From contig CAYTXI010000013.1 in assembly GCA_964441935.1 (NCBI GenBank), positions 1 to 32,946 on the forward strand: a DNA stretch of 32,946 nt, in the 5' to 3' direction. The DNA comes from JBBDMC01 sp964441935. GTDB taxonomy: Bacteria; Pseudomonadota; Alphaproteobacteria; Rhizobiales; Kaistiaceae. Shown here in pieces: positions 26,973-32,946 of the stretch (the first letter of the stretch is position 1; each line of letters starts with the position of its first letter). The translations under genes were made by a program, and so were the position numbers. The notes beneath the pieces are model-generated. The model ran no database searches. It saw nothing but the letters and a program-made list of their open reading frames with translations, and was not told where the DNA came from.

Positions 26973-27622
26973 ACAGCGCCGCGCCGACGGCAGCGGCGAT
27001 CAGGGCGCCAATCGTCTCGGCGACAATGAAGCCGGGGACGTGCGCGAGGGCGATACCCGAGAAGGTGGTGGTGAAGCCGCGGCCGAGGGTGACCGCCGGG
27101 TTGGCGAAGCTGGTCGAAGAGGTGAACCAGTACGCGGCGGTGATGACCAGCCCGACCAGCCACGGGACGGCGGTCGGCGCGTAACGAACGCCGCCGAGAA
27201 CGGCCAGAACCAGCGAGAAGGTGGCGACGATCTCGCCCAGCCACAGCGACGGGCCGGCGCGCCTGAACGCCGACGGAGAGCGGCGCTAGGTCGAACATCA
27301 GGTGGGCGAGCACGGTGCCGGCGACGCCGCCGAAGCATTGCGCCGCGACGTACGCGGCGAAGTCGCGGCCGCAGAGGTCGCGTCGGAACGCGAAAACCAT
27401 GCTGACGGCGGGGTTGAAATGAGCGCCGGAAACGGGCGCGAAGATGGTGATGATGACGACCAGGATCGCGCCGATGGGGATGGTGTTGCACAATAGCGCC
27501 AGAGCCTCGTTTCCGCCGGCGAGGCGCACGGCCATGATGCCAGAGCCAACGACGGCGGTGACGAGAAGTGCCGTGCCCAACGCCTCGGCGCCAGGCCTCC
27601 GGGCGAGGGACCCGTTCGTCAT
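26947..27622 (-). pseudogene. Aquaglyceroporin (AqpS-like), frameshifted
   Basis: A MIP channel read in two frames. From ATG 27622 about 119 residues contain GSGIMAVRLAGG and the first channel motif HFNPAVSM (NPA at 70-72). Near 27250-27275 the reading must shift by one base; the next frame then reads RRAGPSLWLGEIVATF through the second NPA in SFANPAV and ends at a TGA at 26947-26949. Both halves look like one ~225-aa channel, so a one-base insertion (real or sequencing) is the simplest reading. In Sinorhizobium meliloti AqpS, next to ArsC, exports arsenite; here the arsC neighbour suggests the same role. It follows arsC by 6 bases. Confidence 0.85.
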
Positions 27623-27628
27623 CGAAGT

Positions 27629-28153
27629 TCAGGCGGCAGACGAGGTGTCGTCGTCGCGGCCGATCTTGCCGATGTCGGAGAGGTGCCGGTGGAGGGCGGC
27701 GCGGTCGAGCTTGTCCATGGGCAAGTTGATGAAGGTGCCGATGCGCGTCGCCAGCATGCGATAGGCGTCGTCGAAGGCGAACTGGACCTCGGCCGGCGTG
27801 CCGGTCACCGCCGCCGGGTCGGGGACGCCCCAGTGGGCGGTCGCCGGATGGCCGGGCCAGACCGGGCATTCCTCGCCGGCGGCGTCGTCGCAAACGGTGA
27901 AGATGAAATCCATCTGCGGGGCGTCGGGCCCGGCGAGTTTCTCCCAGCTCTTCGAGCGGAGCTCCGAGACATCGTAGCCGAGATCGGTGAGGAAGGCCGC
28001 TGCATGCGGGTTGATCCGGCCACGTGGATGGCTGCCGGCCGAGAATGCGCGAAACCGGCCCTTGCCTTCACGGTTGAGGATCGCCTCGGCCATGATCGAG
28101 CGGGCCGAGTTGCCGGTGCAGATGAACAGGACGTTGTAGGCCGGTTCGCTCAT
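27629..28153 (-). CDS. arsC: Arsenate reductase, LMW-phosphatase type
   Basis: A 174-aa cytoplasmic enzyme that reduces arsenate to arsenite. The phosphatase loop is C12-TGNSA-R18 and the general acid is D112 in VPDP. The redox cysteines are C88 and C96 in FTVCDDAAGEECPVWPG, the signature that separates ArsC from plain tyrosine phosphatases; they pass electrons to thioredoxin or a similar reductant. The ATG at 28153 fits the family start; an in-frame ATG lies at 28165, and a frame back to 28318 has no homology. A GGGGG ribosome site is close upstream. It forms an operon with the aquaglyceroporin. No arsR is in the window. Confidence 0.92.
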   Translation of the reverse strand: MSEPAYNVLFICTGNSARSIMAEAILNREGKGRFRAFSAGSHPRGRINPHAAAFLTDLGYDVSELRSKSWEKLAGPDAPQMDFIFTVCDDAAGEECPVWPGHPATAHWGVPDPAAVTGTPAEVQFAFDDAYRMLATRIGTFINLPMDKLDRAALHRHLSDIGKIGRDDDTSSAA

Positions 28154-28198
28154 GACGACCCCCATCTGGCGCGCGTGTCCTTGTCTTTCACGGCACAC

Positions 28199-28216
28199 GT
28201 GACAGTGGTGTGACAA
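28199..28216 (-). promoter_or_regulatory. Pho-box-like direct repeat upstream of arsC
   Basis: On the minus strand TTGTCAC-ACCA-CTGTCAC has the 7+4+7 layout of the PhoB box (CTGTCAT-AWAW-CTGTCAY). Both 7-mers are near-exact; the central four are less AT-rich. It ends 45 bases before the arsC start. No good -10 is seen at the expected distance, so it stays tentative. Confidence 0.4.
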
Positions 28217-28421
28217 TCGGCGCAGGCGACTCGGAAGTAGGATCCAGCCACCTGGGTAGGTCGGAATCCGCCCGGTCCGACGCAGATTCCGAGCTGCCGT
28301 AACGTGTTTGTGAGGCAAATTCTGCCGGCATCAAAATGTATTGCATCGACAGATTGCTCCTGAGTGAACAGATATTGAAACCGGATAACACCGCACAAGC
28401 AGCACCTGACGGAGGTATCAC

Positions 28422-28787
28422 TTGAAAACGTTCCTGATGACTACGGTTTTCTCGGGCCTGATGGCGTTTCCGGCGTTCGCCCAGATGTCCGATGACATGA
28501 GCTGTGCCGATTTCATGGCCATGGACGCGAGCGCTCAGATGAAGGCGGTCATGGAGGCCGACTCGACGGCGTCTGACGACATGATGGCCGACGACGCGAT
28601 GGCCGAGGACGCCATGGCCGACGACGCCATGGCCGACGACGCCATGGCCGAGGACGACATGATGGCCAAGGACGACATGATGGCGGATGAGATGGCCGTC
28701 AGCGTCGAGAGCGTCGCCGCGATCTGTGCCGACAATCCCGACATGATGGTGCATGATGCCATGATGCAGGCTATGGAAGGCAACTGA
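28422..28787 (+). CDS. Periplasmic HdeA-like protein with Met/Asp-rich repeat (MrpX-like)
   Basis: A 121-aa secreted protein starting at TTG 28422, with GGAGGT 5 bases before it. Signal peptide residues 1-20 (cleavage after AFA). The mature part begins MSDDMSCADFMAMD and ends AAICADNPDMMVHDAMMQ, which fits HdeA-like proteins with a disulfide between C28 and C102. Residues 52-92 are a Met/Asp/Ala repeat (about DDAMA units); 22 of the 101 mature residues are Met. Such Met-rich periplasmic proteins can bind copper or absorb oxidants. A cytochrome b and molybdenum oxidoreductase follow, so a role as methionine-sulfoxide sink is likely. A hairpin lies just after its stop. Confidence 0.82.
   Translation: MKTFLMTTVFSGLMAFPAFAQMSDDMSCADFMAMDASAQMKAVMEADSTASDDMMADDAMAEDAMADDAMADDAMAEDDMMAKDDMMADEMAVSVESVAAICADNPDMMVHDAMMQAMEGN
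28575..28697 (+). repeat. 15-bp tandem repeats coding DDAMA units
   Basis: In-frame units of the form GACGACGCCATGGCC repeat four times (two exact), flanked by longer units with ATGATG. They code for residues 52-92 of the Met-rich protein. Near-identical DNA copies point to slippage-type expansion rather than only protein-level selection. Confidence 0.85.
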
Positions 28788-28808
28788 GTCCGTCTGTACT
28801 CTCTGGGG

Positions 28809-28835
28809 GAGGGAGGCGCCTGCCGCGCCTCCCTC
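28809..28835 (+). terminator. Hairpin after the Met-rich protein gene
   Basis: GAGGGAGGCGC (28809-28819) pairs perfectly with GCGCCTCCCTC (28825-28835), an 11-bp stem with a 5-base loop. Only a few T bases follow, so it may terminate or attenuate transcription before the cytochrome b gene, making the Met-rich protein more abundant. Confidence 0.6.
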
Positions 28836-28860
28836 TCGGCTATCTGACGGTCAACCGACG

Positions 28861-29709
28861 ATGTCCGATCTCGAACGCACAGCAGCCGGCAAGAATGCGG
28901 CGCCGCGCGACGCGGGCCTGATCTACCGTCACCGCGTTTCGACGCGGATCTGGCATTGGACGAATGCGGTCGTCCTGCTCGTCATGCTGATGAGCGGGCT
29001 GATGATCTTCAACGCCCATCCGCGGCTCTACTGGGGCGAATACGGGGCCAATCCCGACTCTCCCTGGCTGCAGATCGGCAGCACCGCGGATCGCGGGCTC
29101 CTGAGGATCGGCAATCTCACCATCGAGACCACCGGCGTCCTCGGCCTGTGGGAAGACCCGAACGGGCGCGCGCAGCACCGGGCGTTTCCCTATTGGGCGA
29201 CGATCCCGTCGACCTACAATCTTGCCCTATCGCGACGCTGGCATCTGACGTTTGCGTGGCTGTTCGCCGGCGGCATCGCGATCTACGCGATATGGAGCCT
29301 GTTCAACGGGCACGCGAGGCGCGATCTCGCGCCCCGCGCCGCCGAGCTGAGGCCGCGCCATATCCTCGAAGAGATCAAGCATCACGCGACCCTGAACCTT
29401 CCGAAGGGGGAGGCCGCGCGTCGCTACAACATCCTCCAGAAGCTCGCCTACATTGGCGTGCTGGTCGTCCTGATCCCGCTGATGATCCTGACCGGTCTCA
29501 CCATGTCGCCGGCGATGGACGCGGCCTGGCCGTGGCTGCTCGACGTGTTCGGCGGGCGCCAGTCGGCGCGCTCGGTCCATTTCATCGTCGCGTTTCTGCT
29601 GGTCCTCTTTTTCCTCGTCCACATCGTGATGGTGATACTCGCCGGCCCGATCAACGAGCTGCGGTCGATGATCACCGGCCGCTACCGCCTTCCGAAGGAG
29701 AAGCGGTGA
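28861..29709 (+). CDS. Membrane cytochrome b subunit (b561 type)
   Basis: A 282-aa inner-membrane dihaem cytochrome b. Four main helices lie at about residues 33-52, 128-148, 194-212 and 237-260. Candidate haem ligands are H32, H128, H240 and H254, with RIWHW at the first helix. Such subunits pass quinol electrons to a periplasmic molybdenum enzyme. Its stop overlaps the ATG of the molybdopterin oxidoreductase gene by one base (TGATG), so they are coupled. It begins 73 bases after the Met-rich protein gene, with a weak ribosome site. It is unlike six-helix MsrQ; it resembles the cytochrome b paired with the YedY1-type enzyme. Confidence 0.87.
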   Translation: MSDLERTAAGKNAAPRDAGLIYRHRVSTRIWHWTNAVVLLVMLMSGLMIFNAHPRLYWGEYGANPDSPWLQIGSTADRGLLRIGNLTIETTGVLGLWEDPNGRAQHRAFPYWATIPSTYNLALSRRWHLTFAWLFAGGIAIYAIWSLFNGHARRDLAPRAAELRPRHILEEIKHHATLNLPKGEAARRYNILQKLAYIGVLVVLIPLMILTGLTMSPAMDAAWPWLLDVFGGRQSARSVHFIVAFLLVLFFLVHIVMVILAGPINELRSMITGRYRLPKEKR

Positions 29710-30473
29710 TGCAGAAAAAGCTACTCACCCGCAGGAATTTTCTGTCGTCGGTTGCGGTCGGTGGATCGGCGACGGTGCTTGCCGGCTGCGACGCGCTCAG
29801 CAACAGCCCGACCTTCCGCCAGTTCCTCGATTCCGGCGAATGGCTGAGCTATCGGGTGCAGCGGTTCTTCGGCGCCTCGGCGCTGGCCCCGGAATACACC
29901 GAAGCCGAGATGTCGCCTGACTTCCGCACCAATGGCAACACGCGGGCGCGGAGCCCCGAATGGAACCGCCATGCGGCGGAGGGCTTCGCGAACTACCGGC
30001 TCGAGGTCGGCGGCCTTGTCGAGACGCCGCTGTCGTTGTCGCTGACCGAGATTCGGGCGATGCCGTCGCGCACCCAGATCACCAGGCACGACTGCGTCGA
30101 GGGCTGGAGTGCGATCGGTAAATGGACGGGCGTTCCGCTTTCTGCGGTGCTCGATCAGGCGCGGCTCCGGGACAATGCGCGCTTCATTGTCTTCCACTGC
30201 GCCGACGATTTCGGCGGAACGTCATATTACGAGAGCATCGACTTGGTCGACGCGTTCCATCCCCAGACGATCCTCGCATACGACATGAACGACGGCGTCC
30301 TGCCAATCGGGCACGGCGCGCCGCTGAGGCTCAGGGTCGAGCGCCACCTCGGCTACAAACACGCCAAGTTCGTCATGCGCGTCGAGGCCGTCGAACATAT
30401 GTCCGATATCGGCAGCGGCCGCGGCGGGTACTGGGAGGACAGGATCAACTACGACTGGTACGCGGGGATCTGA
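29709..30473 (+). CDS. Tat-exported molybdopterin oxidoreductase (sulfite oxidase / MsrP-like)
   Basis: A 254-aa enzyme. The N-terminus has twin arginines in TRRNFLSS (R8-R9) and a lipobox VLAGC ending at C27, so Tat export as a lipoprotein is likely. The oxidoreductase-molybdopterin core carries HDCVEGW with C129 as expected molybdenum ligand, then KWTGVPLSAVL, FHCADDF and a GxGAPLRL stretch. Length and motifs match MsrP/YedY, a periplasmic methionine-sulfoxide reductase. There is no dimerisation domain as in sulfite oxidase. The start ATG overlaps the cytochrome b stop. With the Met-rich protein upstream it fits an mrpX-yedZ1-yedY1-like set. Confidence 0.87.
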   Translation: MQKKLLTRRNFLSSVAVGGSATVLAGCDALSNSPTFRQFLDSGEWLSYRVQRFFGASALAPEYTEAEMSPDFRTNGNTRARSPEWNRHAAEGFANYRLEVGGLVETPLSLSLTEIRAMPSRTQITRHDCVEGWSAIGKWTGVPLSAVLDQARLRDNARFIVFHCADDFGGTSYYESIDLVDAFHPQTILAYDMNDGVLPIGHGAPLRLRVERHLGYKHAKFVMRVEAVEHMSDIGSGRGGYWEDRINYDWYAGI

Positions 30474-30510
30474 ACCGAGCGGCGCCTGCGCCGGCGCCTC
30501 GCGTGGCGTC

Positions 30511-31233
30511 TCAGAAACGGGTGGTCAGATCGATCAACCAGTCTGGCGACGCTTCCACCAGGGCGGTCTCGGCGACCCGGTCGAGGCCGGTGAGAATGAA
30601 GGCGCCGACGAAGACGAGGATGGCGCCAAGCGCAACCTTGATGCCCCTGCCGACGCCGGCGATGCGCTCGCGCCAGCGCGTCAGCACCTCGCGCGAGACC
30701 AGACCGGCGATTGCAAGCGGCGCCGCGGCGCCGAGGCCGAAGACCAGCATGGTGGCGGCAACCTGAGCGAGGCTTTGGCCCTGAGAGGCGAGCAGCGATG
30801 CGGCGCCCAAGGTTGGGCCGACGCATGGCACCCAGACGGCGCCGAGCAGCAGGCCAAGGGCGAACTGACCGCCGAGGCCCGACGTCGAGAAGCCGCCTAG
30901 GTGTTGCTCGGTCCAGTTGCTCACCGGGCCGGCGGCGGTGGCGAGGCGCACCTGCAGGCGCGGCATAAGAAGCACCGCGCCGACGACCACAAACAGGACC
31001 GCGGCGATCGCCCGGAAGAATTCGGTGTCGAGACCGATCGCGAATCCGACCGTAGCGACGAACAGTCCGATCACCGTGAACGACAGCGTCAGGCCGCCGG
31101 CGAGCGCCGCCGGACCGTAGCGGTGCTCCGAAGCGGCCGCGGCGAAGATCACCGGTAGAAGGGGCAGCACGCAGGGGTTTAGAACCGAGACCAGCCCGGA
31201 AAGGAATGCCAGCCCTAACGCGCCGATAGTCAA
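30511..31233 (-). CDS. ccdA: Cytochrome c biogenesis / thiol transporter CcdA
   Basis: A 240-aa membrane protein with about six helices that carries reducing power from cytoplasmic thioredoxin to periplasmic thiols. The paired cysteines are C21 in LNPCVLPLLP and C137 in WVPCVGPTLG, both flanked by proline as in CcdA/DsbD cores. The start is TTG 31233 with GAGG 5 bases before it; the open frame back to 31275 would overlap the thioredoxin gene. The thioredoxin stop is 7 bases upstream, so the two form an operon. It converges on the molybdenum enzyme gene, with 37 bases between stops. Confidence 0.9.
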   Translation of the reverse strand: MTIGALGLAFLSGLVSVLNPCVLPLLPVIFAAAASEHRYGPAALAGGLTLSFTVIGLFVATVGFAIGLDTEFFRAIAAVLFVVVGAVLLMPRLQVRLATAAGPVSNWTEQHLGGFSTSGLGGQFALGLLLGAVWVPCVGPTLGAASLLASQGQSLAQVAATMLVFGLGAAAPLAIAGLVSREVLTRWRERIAGVGRGIKVALGAILVFVGAFILTGLDRVAETALVEASPDWLIDLTTRF

Positions 31234-31240
31234 AGTATCC

Positions 31241-31654
31241 TCAAACCGCCGTGCCGAGCAGCGCCTCGATCGCACGCGGCCGCGTATCGCCGACGATGCG
31301 GCCGGTCTCCCGGCCGCCCCTGAAGACGATCAGGGTCGAGCGCTGGGTAGCGCCGAACGAACGCATCACATCCTTCTCGGTGTCGTAGTCGACGACAAAG
31401 ATGGTGAAGTCGGCATAGGGTTCAGTGGAAACGAGGCCGTCGACGATCTCCCCCTGGCGCCGGCATGTCGGGCACCAGGACGCCGACACATCGATCAGGA
31501 TCGGGCCGCCACCGGCAAGCGCGGCCTCGAAAACGGCGCGGTCGAAGGGGACGCGCTCGGCGGCCTCGGATACGGTCCCAGGTCCGGCAAAGGCGCCCGC
31601 CAGCCCAACAAGGGCGGCAGCAAGGAAACCGATCGCATGGCGGCGGGTGAACAT
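31241..31654 (-). CDS. Periplasmic thioredoxin-like protein
   Basis: A 137-aa thioredoxin-fold protein with active site W60-C61-P-T-C64. The N-terminus MFTRRHAIGFLAAALVGLAG is a signal peptide with a twin-arginine-like RR, so export may be by Tat or Sec. Later DYDTEKDVMRSFG, STLIVFRGG (cis-Pro position replaced by Ser-Thr) and a GDTRP loop. The lack of the usual cis-proline before STLIVF is unusual. I chose the ATG at 31654 as the start of the signal peptide; a frame to 31720 exists. It is followed by ccdA, its likely electron donor. Confidence 0.83.
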   Translation of the reverse strand: MFTRRHAIGFLAAALVGLAGAFAGPGTVSEAAERVPFDRAVFEAALAGGGPILIDVSASWCPTCRRQGEIVDGLVSTEPYADFTIFVVDYDTEKDVMRSFGATQRSTLIVFRGGRETGRIVGDTRPRAIEALLGTAV

Positions 31655-31741
31655 CTCCACGGTCTCTCCGGAGCGACTGCGATTTAGGCTAAATCTAGTC
31701 GCCGCCTCGCGAATTGCCATTCACGAAGCGCTCGCCGACAA

Positions 31742-32839
31742 TCAAGATTCCGTGGGGTCGGCGGGCCTGTAGGCGTGCCGCTTACCGCTGAAGTCCTCGA
31801 TGATGCAGACGCCTTCGCGATGGCCGACGTATTGCGGCCCGATCGGCACTTTGCCGTGGCCGCCGGGGATGTCGAGCACGTAGGTCGGCTGACAGAGCCC
31901 GGAAACGCGGCCGCGCAACGCTTTCACCAGCGCCCTGCCCTCTTCGAGGCTCGTGCGGAAGCGGGACGTGCCGGGCGCGAGATCGGCGTGGTGCAGGTAG
32001 TACGGCTTGACGCGCGCTTCGACGAAGGCGCGCATGAGCGTGGCCAGCGTCTCCACGTCGTCGTTGACGCCCTTCAAGAGCACCGTCTGGCTGACGAGCG
32101 GCACGCCGGCGTCGGCGAGGTGGGCGAGTGCTGCGCGGGTGGCGGGCGTCAGCTCGCGCGGATGGTTGGCGTGGATCGCCACCCAGGTCGTCTTGCCCGG
32201 CGCCACGAGCGCGTCGACCAGGTCGGGCGTCACCCGTTCAGGCGCGACGACGGGAACGCGCGTGTGGAAACGGACCACGCGAACGTGGTCGATATTTCCC
32301 AGCACCTCGGTCAGCGTCTTCAGGCGTCTCGGCGTCGCGACCAGCGGGTCGCCGCCGGAGACGATCACTTCCCAGATCGCGGGCCGCGCGCGGACATAGG
32401 CGAGCGCGTCGGCGAGCGCGGTCTCTGACATAATGCCGGCGCCCTGCCCTACCGTCTCGCGGCGGAAGCAGAACCGGCAATAGACCGCGCACACCGAAGT
32501 GAACTTCAGGAGAGCGCGGTCGGGATAGCGATGAATCAATCCGGGGACGACCTCATGAACGTCGTCGCCGATAGGGTCGGCGCGCTCGTCCGGCGTCGTC
32601 GTCAATTCACTCGGATCGGGGACGAACTGGCGGGCGATCGGATCGCGAAGATCCGTGGGATCGATCAGGTCCGCCATCGCCGGAGTCACCGCAACCGCGT
32701 AGCGCGATGCCGCCGCCTCCAGTCCCACGACTCGCTCCGGTGGGATCAGGCCGGCTTCGGCAAGGGCGGCCACGGAACGCAGTGATCTCATCGGTCGCGA
32801 ACCTCCCTCAAGATCGAGGGTCGGTGTCATCTCGTTCAT
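31742..32839 (-). CDS. epmB: EF-P lysine 2,3-aminomutase
   Basis: A 365-aa radical SAM enzyme of the KamA family. The [4Fe-4S] cluster motif is C117-x3-C121-x2-C124 (CAVYCRFCF), with SGGDPL and the PLP lysine near K330 in GGHGKVP. It converts alpha-lysine to beta-lysine, which EpmA attaches to elongation factor P. Identification as EpmB rather than a catabolic aminomutase rests on the short length and on overlap of its ATG (ATGA, four bases) with the stop of epmA upstream. There is no ribosome site issue, as translation is coupled. EF-P (efp) itself is not in the window. Confidence 0.92.
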   Translation of the reverse strand: MNEMTPTLDLEGGSRPMRSLRSVAALAEAGLIPPERVVGLEAAASRYAVAVTPAMADLIDPTDLRDPIARQFVPDPSELTTTPDERADPIGDDVHEVVPGLIHRYPDRALLKFTSVCAVYCRFCFRRETVGQGAGIMSETALADALAYVRARPAIWEVIVSGGDPLVATPRRLKTLTEVLGNIDHVRVVRFHTRVPVVAPERVTPDLVDALVAPGKTTWVAIHANHPRELTPATRAALAHLADAGVPLVSQTVLLKGVNDDVETLATLMRAFVEARVKPYYLHHADLAPGTSRFRTSLEEGRALVKALRGRVSGLCQPTYVLDIPGGHGKVPIGPQYVGHREGVCIIEDFSGKRHAYRPADPTES

Positions 32840-32946
32840 CGGACATGCTCCCCGCCGCCGTCCGACGGCGTCCACTGGACCTGGTCGATATGCGTCGCGC
32901 CGGTCGCCAGCATGACCAGCCGGTCGAGACCGAGGGCGACGCCGCT
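32836..32946 (-). CDS. epmA: EF-P lysyltransferase EpmA, 3' end only
   Basis: The last 36 codons of a lysyl-tRNA-synthetase-like protein enter from the right edge: SGVALGLDRLVMLATGA is the class II motif 3 (GxGxDRL form), followed by HIDQVQWTP and the stop at 32836. This ending matches EpmA/GenX, which lysylates EF-P; a full LysRS has a similar motif, but position next to epmB and the ending favour EpmA. The start lies beyond the window. Confidence 0.85.
   Translation of the reverse strand, partial: SGVALGLDRLVMLATGATHIDQVQWTPSDGGGEHVR

Noticed and set aside
26507..27622. A single 371-codon continuation of the aquaglyceroporin start frame
   Set aside because: After about residue 119 it turns Arg-rich and loses channel character; the second NPA box is in the neighbouring frame, so a frameshift is the better reading.
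28150..28398. A small minus-strand frame upstream of arsC containing CADCH
   Set aside because: CxxCH appears by chance near the arsC start; no signal peptide, ribosome site or cytochrome features.

Overview
The window looks like a GC-rich alphaproteobacterial chromosome. The sequence reads directly as GC-rich with strong GC3 in the genes. The alphaproteobacterial call is an inference from gene content, a perfect CtrA-type box at 7361-7375 and the general gene style; no species is claimed. Genes are dense on both strands. No stretch longer than about 270 bases lacks a gene, and there is no CRISPR array, transposase, integrase or rRNA.

Layout. 1-4631: the 3' end of gyrB, a 48-aa membrane protein, a minus-strand DedA-type protein / GT4 / GT2 glycosyltransferase cluster and a 97-aa membrane protein. 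4657-6959: a two-gene ABC exporter. 7150-11718: a small secreted protein behind a CtrA-like box, a secreted metallo-beta-lactamase-fold protein with unusual metal motifs, an MFS transporter, and a GNAT / RimK-type ATP-grasp pair. 11962-15965: wecB and an nfrB-like synthase with a C-terminal MshEN (c-di-GMP type) domain, then an SDR gene whose start lies behind a long hairpin. 15978-18741: a KefB-type antiporter, tRNA-Arg(CCG), a secreted c-type cytochrome, and a degraded 66-bp copy of the tRNA 3' end. 18787-24867: a complete sugar-type ABC importer (binding protein, double ATPase, two permeases) with a divergent LacI-type repressor; a near-ideal promoter/operator lies between them. 25008-28153: a fused ferritin-like / ferredoxin / double CDGSH protein, then arsenate reductase and a frameshifted aquaglyceroporin behind a Pho-box-like site. 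28422-31654: a Met/Asp-rich periplasmic protein, a cytochrome b and a Tat-exported molybdenum enzyme, converging on a thioredoxin-ccdA pair. 31742-32946: epmB and the end of epmA, which lysylate elongation factor P.

Most interesting systems. (1) 28422-30473 resembles the hypochlorite-defence arrangement of methionine-rich peptide plus cytochrome b plus MsrP-type methionine sulfoxide reductase (mrpX-yedZ1-yedY1 of Azospira). (2) wecB-nfrB predicts a c-di-GMP-controlled ManNAc polysaccharide like the phage N4 receptor glycan of E. coli. (3) The diiron / Fe-S / CDGSH fusion at 25008 has no function I can name. (4) The duplicated tRNA-Arg 3' end brackets a cytochrome gene and may mark an old integration.
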